Position numbers and translations under genes: made by a program. Positions 1 through 4,228 of a DNA stretch of 8,326 nucleotides are shown in pieces. The stretch lies in contig JAGOBZ010000132.1 in NCBI GenBank assembly GCA_017999015.1, forward strand, positions 1 through 8,326, in the 5' to 3' direction. The DNA is from Kiritimatiellia bacterium. GTDB taxonomy: Bacteria > Verrucomicrobiota > Kiritimatiellia > RFP12 > UBA1067. Each line of letters begins with the position of its first letter. The stretch's first letter is position 1. The notes under the pieces are model-generated. The model was given only the letters and a program-made list of their open reading frames with translations, did no database searches and was not told the DNA's origin.

Positions 1-1058
1 CCGAGGTCCTTGATCAGCATGCCGGGGGGGAAGTCAAAGATCTCATTCGCCATCAGGATTTTGGCGATTTTCTCATCGTCGATCCGGCCGGTGCCGTAGG
101 TGCTGACATTGATGCTGAGCGGCTTGGCCACGCCGATGGCGTAGGCGACCTGAATCTCGCATTTGTCGGCGAGGCCTGCGGCCACGATGTTCTTCGCGGC
201 GTAGCGGCAGTAGTAGGCGGCCGAACGGTCGACCTTCGAGGGGTCCTTGCCGGAAAAGGCGCCGCCGCCGTGCGAGCCGACGCCGCCGTAGGTGTCGACG
301 ATGATCTTGCGGCCGGTCACGCCGGAATCGCCGCAAGGTCCGCCGACCACGAAACGGCCGGTGGGGTTGATGTAGAACTTGGTCTTGTTGGTCAGCATGC
401 CGGTGTCTTTTAGAAAGGCGCGCGCAGCCTCCTCAAGTTCCTTGCGGATGCGCGTGATCGGCACTTCGCGGGTCTGATGCGAGATCACGACGGCGGTGAT
501 CTCTTTGGCGGTACCGTTCTCGTGCAGCACGCTGACTTGGGCCTTCGAATCAGGACGCAGGTAGGCGATCTCGCCGTTTTTACGCAGCGTCGTGAAGAAC
601 TGCAGCAGCGAGTGCGAGAAGATGATCGGCGCCGGCATGAGCTGCCGCGTGGCGTTCGAGGCGTAGCCGAACATCATGCCCTGATCGCCTGCGCCCTGAT
701 CCTCGGGCTTGACCTTGTTGACGCCGCGCGCGATGTCAACCGACTGTCCGTGCAACGCGCAGACATAGTTGAAGGTGTCAAAGCTGAACCCCTCGGACGG
801 GGTGTCGTAGCCGATGTCCTGCACCACATCGCGCGCGATCTTGCCGGGGTTGATCCGGTCCCAGTTCTTGCAGGTGATCTCGCCGACATTCACGACGAGG
901 TTGGAGCCGACCGCCGTCTCGCACGCCACATGCGCGGCGGAATCGTTCGCCAGGCAGGCGTCCAGAATCGCGTCGGAAATCTGGTCGCACACTTTGTCGG
1001 GATGGCCCTCCGAGACCGACTCGGAAGTATACACGTGGCGCGTCATCATCTTGCTCAT
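1..1058 (-). CDS. metK: S-adenosylmethionine synthetase, C-terminus cut off by window edge
   Basis: MetK makes S-adenosylmethionine from methionine and ATP in the cytoplasm. The reading frame runs minus-strand from an ATG at 1058 to the window edge, giving 352 codons; the family is about 385-400 residues, so roughly 40 are missing. Family signatures are clear: GHPDK at residues 18-22 with the catalytic His19, GAGDQGMMFGYA at 123-133 (the P-loop-like methionine/ATP region), NPTGRFVVGGP at 231-241, and GGGAFSGKDPSKVDRSAAY at about 264-282 (phosphate and Mg/K site). The start fits an AGGA Shine-Dalgarno 8 nt upstream; Met4 and Met5 are less well placed. It lies downstream of, and is separated by a terminator from, the polysaccharide operon, so it is probably an independent unit. 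No frame disruption is seen. The identification is essentially certain by motif content and colinearity with the E. coli protein. Confidence 0.98.
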   Translation of the reverse strand, partial: MSKMMTRHVYTSESVSEGHPDKVCDQISDAILDACLANDSAAHVACETAVGSNLVVNVGEITCKNWDRINPGKIARDVVQDIGYDTPSEGFSFDTFNYVCALHGQSVDIARGVNKVKPEDQGAGDQGMMFGYASNATRQLMPAPIIFSHSLLQFFTTLRKNGEIAYLRPDSKAQVSVLHENGTAKEITAVVISHQTREVPITRIRKELEEAARAFLKDTGMLTNKTKFYINPTGRFVVGGPCGDSGVTGRKIIVDTYGGVGSHGGGAFSGKDPSKVDRSAAYYCRYAAKNIVAAGLADKCEIQVAYAIGVAKPLSINVSTYGTGRIDDEKIAKILMANEIFDFPPGMLIKDL

Positions 1059-1079
1059 GGCTGGGTTCCTTAGAACTCG

Positions 1080-1196
1080 CGCTCCCCTGTCCCGGCGCAC
1101 TCAGCGACCGAACCGGGAATCGCGAACTTTGAAAACAGGAACGAAAAAGACTCCGTCCCCGCAAAGTACGCACGCGCACGGCGCGAACACACTTTG
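1080..1196 (-). promoter_or_regulatory. structured metK 5' leader, candidate cis-regulatory RNA
   Basis: On the minus-strand transcript two hairpins precede metK. The first, 1162-1196, is a 16-bp stem (CAAAGTGTG... / ...GTACTTTG) with a CGT loop, one mismatch and three G-U pairs; the G-U pairs would be A-C mismatches on the other strand, so the fold fits metK-sense RNA. The second pairs TCCCGG (1113-1118) with CCGGGA (1090-1095); four loop bases (1103-1106) could also pair with 1080-1083 in a pseudoknot close to the ribosome-binding site. A third small stem (1065-1068 with 1073-1076) would put the AAGGA in its loop. Many metK genes are controlled by SAM riboswitches, but I do not recognise the SAM-I, SAM-II or other consensus here. 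The role in regulation is inference. Confidence 0.35.
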
Positions 1197-1227
1197 TAAG
1201 TACTTAAAAACAAACGAATTACGCATC

Positions 1228-1268
1228 AAAAAAACCACAAGGCCAACCGGATTCCTGCATGGCCTTGT
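1228..1268 (-). terminator. rho-independent terminator ending the polysaccharide operon
   Basis: A perfect 9-bp stem, ACAAGGCCA (1260-1268 read on the minus strand) with TGGCCTTGT (1237-1245), encloses a 14-nt loop. It is followed on the minus strand by GG and a run of seven T (1228-1234). Orientation and position match termination of transcription coming from rfbA, leaving about 170 nt for a separate metK promoter and leader. The alternative, a riboswitch-controlled attenuator within a longer metK leader, cannot be excluded. Confidence 0.75.
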
Positions 1269-1359
1269 TAGTGGTAAGATTAACACAAGCGGCGGACAGT
1301 GACAAGGGGCCGAATGTCAGACGCGGAACAATTATTACAAGGAGGAAGGAGAAGAGAAA

Positions 1360-1393
1360 GTGAATAACGAATAGTGAATAGTGAATAGTTATT
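1360..1393. repeat. heptanucleotide array GTGAATA, left arm
   Basis: Four consecutive 7-bp units are visible: GTGAATA (1360), ACGAATA (1367), GTGAATA (1374), GTGAATA (1381), then a decayed GTTATT. The same units occur in the opposite orientation at 1591-1631, so the two arrays are inverted arms around the intervening 200 bp. Confidence 0.9.
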
Positions 1394-1403
1394 GCGGTGT
1401 TGA

Positions 1404-1438
1404 CCGCTGATCTCTGATCTCTGACCGCTGACCTCTGC
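1404..1438. repeat. second heptanucleotide array, CCGCTGA/TCTCTGA type
   Basis: Five 7-bp units in register: CCGCTGA (1404), TCTCTGA (1411), TCTCTGA (1418), CCGCTGA (1425), CCTCTGC (1432). The period equals that of the neighbouring GTGAATA array but the unit is different and GC-richer. No reading frame or protein is supported across it. Confidence 0.85.
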
Positions 1439-1441
1439 GTG

Positions 1442-1543
1442 CCGGGAGGGACGAGCGTCTGCTCGTCCAGTCGGCGGCGGTCTCGGCGAGACCGCCCTAC
1501 CGGCTTTCATTCGCAAGGGCAAGCAGACGCTTGCCCCTCCCGG
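1442..1543. repeat. cloverleaf-forming palindromic element with three hairpin arms
   Basis: The outer stem CCGGGAG (1442-1448) pairs with CTCCCGG (1537-1543). Inside are three perfect hairpins: GGACGAGC/GCTCGTCC (1449-1468, loop GTCT), GGCGGTCTC/GAGACCGCC (1476-1496, loop GGC) and GGGCAAGC/GCTTGCCC (1517-1536, loop AGAC). Arms 1 and 3 abut the outer stem with no unpaired base, as in a stacked four-way junction. The first 27 bp and the last 27 bp are inverted copies differing at four positions, and these four changes form two compensated base pairs, so pairing seems to be preserved. The loops GTCT and AGAC are complementary to each other. It is not a tRNA: loops are 3-4 nt and the T-loop and anticodon arrangement are absent. 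It resembles REP/BIME-like dispersed intergenic palindromes; function unknown. Confidence 0.85.
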
Positions 1544-1590
1544 TGCCGTACAAAACTTGAAAGTTGAGCGTTCATCCGCCCCTCCCCAAC

Positions 1591-1631
1591 TATTCACTAT
1601 TCGTATTCACTATTCGTTATTCACTATTCAC
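1591..1631. repeat. heptanucleotide array TATTCAC, right arm, overlaps the rfbA stop
   Basis: Units TATTCAC (1591), TATTCG (1598, one base short), TATTCAC (1604), TATTCGT (1611), TATTCAC (1618), TATTCAC (1625). It is the inverted counterpart of the array at 1360-1393. The minus-strand TGA stop of rfbA (1628-1630) is formed by the first GTGAATA unit, so the array starts exactly at the end of the gene. Confidence 0.9.
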
Positions 1632-2518
1632 TTCTCCCCATGATCTATTCCCTCTTGCGCAAGCAGGCGGAGGAGATATTCGCCGTAGGAGGATTTCTTC
1701 AGGCAATCCGCGAGGCGTGCGAGCTGGTCGCGGTCGATGAAGCGCATGCGCCAGGCGATCTCCTCAATGCAGGCGATCTTGAGTCCTTGGCGATCCTGGA
1801 TGGCCTTAACAAAAGCCGTGGCGTCGGCGAGCGAATCGTGCGTGCCGGTGTCGAGCCAGGCGAACCCGCGGCCCATCAGTTTGACGGTGAGCGCGCCCTG
1901 CTCAAGGTAGTGACGGTTAAGATCCGTGATCTCGTATTCGCCGCGCGCGGAGGGCTTGAGGCGCGCAGCGACCTTGACGACGCTGTTGTCGTAGAAGTAG
2001 AGGCCGGTCACCGCATAGTTGGACTTAGGACGGGCAGGTTTTTCCTCGATCGACACAGCCTTGCCCGCGCGGTCAAAGCTGACGACACCGTAACGCTCAG
2101 GATCGTTGACACAGTAACCGAACACCGTCGCGCCGGGTGTGGCGTCGGCCTCGGCCAGCATGCGCCGCATGCCGTCGCCGTAAAAGATATTGTCGCCGAG
2201 CACCAGACAGGCGGGTGAGTCGCCGAGAAAATCGCGGCCCAGCACAAAGGCCTGAGCCAAGCCGTTGGGAACCTCCTGCACGGCATAATCGATACGCATG
2301 CCGAGCTGCGCGCCGTCGCCCAGCAGATTGCGGAAAATCGGCGTGGCCTCGGGCGTTGAAATGATGAGGACCTCGCGAATGCCGGCCAGCATCAGGGTCG
2401 AAAGCGGGTAATAGATCATGGGCTTGTCAAAGATCGGCAGAAGCTGTTTGCACATCACCTGCGTGATCGGATAAAGCCGCGTGCCGGCGCCGCCGGCGAG
2501 GATGATGCCTTTTCTCAT
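1628..2518 (-). CDS. rfbA: glucose-1-phosphate thymidylyltransferase
   Basis: RfbA (RmlA) makes dTDP-glucose from dTTP and glucose 1-phosphate, the first committed step toward dTDP-rhamnose and related deoxysugars. The 296-residue product has the family's usual length (E. coli about 293). Visible signatures: LAGGAGTRLYP at residues 7-17 (nucleotide-binding loop), KQLLPIFDKPMIYYP at 24-38, QEVPNGLAQA at 81-90, LGDNIFYG at 107-114 (metal/sugar-phosphate Asp), EEKP at 158-161, GEYEITDLN at 193-201 and WLDTGT at 221-226. The ATG at 2518 has GGAG upstream at good spacing. It is the last gene of the operon before the terminator at 1228-1268; its product feeds RfbB, encoded two genes upstream. Its 5' region lies beside a 15-bp tandem repeat and its stop lies in a heptanucleotide array. 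Gene intact; identification certain at family level. Confidence 0.97.
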   Translation of the reverse strand: MRKGIILAGGAGTRLYPITQVMCKQLLPIFDKPMIYYPLSTLMLAGIREVLIISTPEATPIFRNLLGDGAQLGMRIDYAVQEVPNGLAQAFVLGRDFLGDSPACLVLGDNIFYGDGMRRMLAEADATPGATVFGYCVNDPERYGVVSFDRAGKAVSIEEKPARPKSNYAVTGLYFYDNSVVKVAARLKPSARGEYEITDLNRHYLEQGALTVKLMGRGFAWLDTGTHDSLADATAFVKAIQDRQGLKIACIEEIAWRMRFIDRDQLARLADCLKKSSYGEYLLRLLAQEGIDHGEK

Positions 2519-2537
2519 TTTAAACTCCGTTTAAAAT
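2517..2537 (-). promoter_or_regulatory. hairpin presenting the rfbA ribosome-binding site
   Basis: A perfect 9-bp inverted repeat, ATTTTAAAC / GTTTAAAAT, has the three-base loop GGA on the transcript. That loop is the core of the rfbA Shine-Dalgarno, and the last two stem bases are the A and U of the start codon. The stem is AU-rich and therefore weak. The dyad is directly visible; any effect on translation (for example temperature or coupling sensitivity) is inference. Confidence 0.5.
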
Positions 2538-2538
2538 A

Positions 2539-2582
2539 GTTGATGATTGATAGGTTGATGATTGATAGGTTGATGATTGATG
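2539..2582. repeat. 15-bp tandem repeat GTTGATGATTGATAG, about 2.9 copies
   Basis: Copies begin at 2539, 2554 and 2569; the last is cut to GTTGATGATTGATG. Each copy is a 7+8 bp variant of a TTGATGA heptad. The 13-bp core GTTGATGATTGAT reappears inverted at 3066-3078, on the other side of the four-helix-bundle gene. Confidence 0.9.
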
Positions 2583-2592
2583 TCACGGATTC

Positions 2593-2985
2593 TTATTCGC
2601 TCCCTGGCACCCCATCGGCCGCACATTTCTTAAGATATGCTATGAAGCCGTTAAGAACTTTCCATGTGTCTGACAGCATACTTCGTAGTTCTCCATAATC
2701 TTTATCACTCAGATATTCCTCATCCAAAGCTGTGTTAAGATGATCTAGAGTTTCCGATAAAGATCCTCTAGCAATTCTACAAAATTGAATATTCTCCTGA
2801 TGATGATGCCTGCCATAGCCTTCGGCTAGGTTTGCGGTTACTGATCGTGATGCACGAACGATCTGGTCTTTAAGCCGATATTCCTCTTCCTTTGGCAAGG
2901 TTTTACAAAAACGAGAAAGGGCATGTCTTAACTCGCGTCCCTTAATGTAACATGCCAAAGTCTCAAATGTCTTCAATTCACCCAT
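2593..2985 (-). CDS. four-helix-bundle protein (23S rRNA intervening-sequence / S23 type)
   Basis: A 130-residue product that matches the TIGR02436-type four helix bundle family, first described from intervening sequences within 23S rRNA genes. The family pattern is visible: LKTFETLACYIKGRELR near the N-terminus, LKDQIVRASRSVTANLAEGYGR at residues 38-59 (the diagnostic block), a run of polar residues, then FCRIARGSLSETLDHLNTALDEEYLSDKDYGEL at 68-100 and a final helix LNGFIAYLKK. The molecular function of the family is not established; RNA binding has been suggested from its fold and context. I chose the ATG at 2985 because AGGTGA sits 5 nt upstream; a GTG at 2994 would add three residues but lies inside that site. 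It separates rfbB (81 nt away) from rfbA (74 nt away), is much more AT-rich than both, and has no obvious part in sugar synthesis, so transfer is likely. Confidence 0.88.
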   Translation of the reverse strand: MGELKTFETLACYIKGRELRHALSRFCKTLPKEEEYRLKDQIVRASRSVTANLAEGYGRHHHQENIQFCRIARGSLSETLDHLNTALDEEYLSDKDYGELRSMLSDTWKVLNGFIAYLKKCAADGVPGSE

Positions 2986-3050
2986 GTTTCTCACCTACGG
3001 GCAGAAGGGAGGATGCTTGACATGAATCTTTGCTTTTTCGTATTGAACCC

Positions 3051-3078
3051 CAACTATCATCAACAATCAATCATCAAC
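3051..3078. repeat. heptanucleotide array CATCAAC/AATCAAT, overlaps the rfbB stop
   Basis: Units CAACTAT (3051), CATCAAC (3058), AATCAAT (3065), CATCAAC (3072). The rfbB stop (TGA, 3067-3069) and its last codons lie inside the array. The 3066-3078 part is an exact inverted copy of the repeat at 2539-2582. Confidence 0.85.
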
Positions 3079-4218
3079 GAAATGACCCTTGCCCAGTCGC
3101 TGCCCCGCATACTTCTTGTCACGGATGGGCTGCCACCACCAGGCGTTGTCGAGATACCACTGCACGGTCTTTCGGATACCGGTCTCGAAGGTTTCCTGCG
3201 GCGCCCAGCCCAGTTCGCCGCGCAATTTGGCGGCATCGATGGCGTAGCGTCTGTCGTGGCCGGGGCGGTCGCTTACAAAGGTGATTAAATCTTTGTAGGA
3301 TTTAATCGCCTTTGCCGGTTGATGGTTGATGGTTGATGGTTGACGAAAGGACCGCTTATCGTTTTTCAGCAAACACTTATCATGCTCTTCAGCGCAAGGA
3401 TGAAGGTTGTCCAGGATATCGCAGATGGTTTCGACCACCTGCAGGTTAGTGCGCTCGCTATTGCCGCCGACGTTGTAGGTCTCGCCCGGCCGGCCGCGCT
3501 GTAAGACCAGCCGCAGTGCGCGCGCGTGGTCTTCGACATAGAGCCAGTCGCGCACGTTGTCGCCGGTGCCGTAGACCGGCAGCGGCCGACGGTCGAGGGC
3601 GTTGAGAATGACAAGCGGGATCAGTTTTTCCGGGAAGTGGAAGGGGCCGTAATTATTGGAGCAGTTGGTGATCAGGACCGGCAGGCCATAGGTGTGGTGC
3701 CAGGCCCGCACCAGGTGGTCGGAGGCCGCCTTGCTGGCCGAATAGGGCGAGCGCGGATCGTAGGGCGTGCGCTCGGTGAAAAGGCCCGTCGGCCCCAGCG
3801 AGCCGTAGACTTCATCGGTGGAGATGTGCTGAAAGCGGAAGGCGTCGCGCGCCGCGCCGTCGAGGCCGCGCCAGTAGGCGGTGGCGACTTCCAGCAGCGT
3901 GGCGGTGCCGACCACATTGGTCTGGATAAAGGCCGACGGGCCGTCGATCGAGCGGTCGACGTGCGATTCCGCGGCGAGGTGCATGACCGCATCGGGGCGA
4001 AATGAAGCGAAGAGCCGTTCCATCGCGGGGCGGTCGCAGATGTCGGCCTGCGCAAAGCGGTAGCGAGCGTGCGCGTCAACGTCGCGCAGCGAGGCGAGGT
4101 TGCCGGCGTAGGTGAGAGCATCGAGGACCAGGACCTCATGCTCTGATTCTCGGATCAGTTGGCGCACCAACGCCGAGCCGATAAACCCGGCGCCGCCTGT
4201 CACCATGATGCGCTGCAT
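3067..4218 (-). CDS. rfbB: dTDP-glucose 4,6-dehydratase with an in-frame insertion
   Basis: RfbB (RmlB) is an NAD-dependent extended short-chain dehydrogenase that converts dTDP-glucose to dTDP-4-keto-6-deoxyglucose. Motifs: GGAGFIG at residues 8-14 (NAD-binding Rossmann loop), LAAESHVDRSI at 81-91, the catalytic TDE at 134-136, YSASK at 159-163 (catalytic Tyr and Lys), NCSNNYGPFHFPEKLIPL at 185-202, GDNVRDWLYVEDHARA at 219-234, DRPGHDRRYAID at 317-328. At 383 residues it is about 20-25 longer than E. coli RfbB; the excess is a block of about 28 residues (277-304) between the ICDILD helix and SYKDLITFV. This block is AT-rich and contains STINHQP, encoded by a tandem repeat. All catalytic residues are intact. 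The start at 4218 has a G-rich ribosome site immediately after the upstream stop (10-nt gap), so it is probably coupled to the kinase gene. Confidence 0.95.
   Translation of the reverse strand: MQRIMVTGGAGFIGSALVRQLIRESEHEVLVLDALTYAGNLASLRDVDAHARYRFAQADICDRPAMERLFASFRPDAVMHLAAESHVDRSIDGPSAFIQTNVVGTATLLEVATAYWRGLDGAARDAFRFQHISTDEVYGSLGPTGLFTERTPYDPRSPYSASKAASDHLVRAWHHTYGLPVLITNCSNNYGPFHFPEKLIPLVILNALDRRPLPVYGTGDNVRDWLYVEDHARALRLVLQRGRPGETYNVGGNSERTNLQVVETICDILDNLHPCAEEHDKCLLKNDKRSFRQPSTINHQPAKAIKSYKDLITFVSDRPGHDRRYAIDAAKLRGELGWAPQETFETGIRKTVQWYLDNAWWWQPIRDKKYAGQRLGKGHFVDD
3276..3314 (-). repeat. 16-bp fold-back inside rfbB at the insertion edge
   Basis: CAAAGGTGATTAAATC (3276-3291) is the inverse complement of GATTTAATCGCCTTTG (3299-3314) except for one T-G position, with a 7-nt loop. 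One arm encodes the conserved DLITFV; the other encodes AKAIKS in the extra block. The inserted arm therefore looks like an inverted copy of neighbouring native sequence. Confidence 0.8.
3317..3343. repeat. in-frame heptanucleotide tandem repeat GGTTGAT within rfbB
   Basis: Three full units (3317, 3324, 3331) and a partial one (3338). Read on the minus strand this gives the peptide QPSTINHQP. Three 7-bp units equal seven codons, so gain or loss of three units keeps the frame while other changes break it; in other frames the unit supplies stops. Confidence 0.9.
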
Positions 4219-4228
4219 CGTCGCCCCC

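Larger units (their letters stand above)
2569..3078. mobile_element. candidate inserted cassette carrying the four-helix-bundle gene
   Basis: The segment between rfbB and rfbA is bounded by perfect 13-bp inverted repeats (GTTGATGATTGAT at 2569-2581; its complement at 3066-3078). Its interior is visibly AT-rich: one 60-base line (2641-2700) is 40% GC by hand count, against about 65% in neighbouring rfb lines. It holds one small gene, of a family known from insertions in 23S rRNA genes. It contains no transposase or reverse transcriptase, so any mobilisation would have to act in trans. The inverted repeats may instead simply reflect repeat accretion. The mobile status is inference. Confidence 0.4.

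Noticed and set aside
1059..1228. Classical SAM-I riboswitch before metK
   Set aside because: The conserved SAM-I core segments and its terminal P1 helix are not present; only unassigned hairpins are seen.
1442..1543. tRNA gene, because the fold is a cloverleaf with a 7-bp outer stem
   Set aside because: Arms are 8-9 bp with 3-4 nt loops, no TTCRA T-loop, no 7-nt anticodon loop and the total length is too great.
1280..1597. Minus-strand frame of 105 codons across the repeat region
   Set aside because: It consists of translated heptads and hairpins (RPPPTGRADARPSRH-like) and has no credible coding character.
2539..2582. CRISPR array
   Set aside because: The 15-bp units are directly adjacent, with no spacers and no cas genes.
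2539..3078. Diversity-generating retroelement, because its Avd accessory protein shares the four-helix-bundle fold
   Set aside because: There is no reverse transcriptase, template repeat or variable-repeat target in the window, and the sequence matches the intervening-sequence protein type better.
2581..3127. 10-bp direct repeat TGTCACGGAT at 2581-2590 and 3118-3127 as a target-site duplication of the cassette
   Set aside because: A 10-bp match is expected by chance many times among all pairs in 8 kb, and the second copy lies inside conserved rfbB codons rather than at the cassette edge.
3013..3288. Plus-strand frame overlapping the 3' part of rfbB
   Set aside because: It is the complement of the well-supported rfbB gene and shows no domain or ribosome-binding site.
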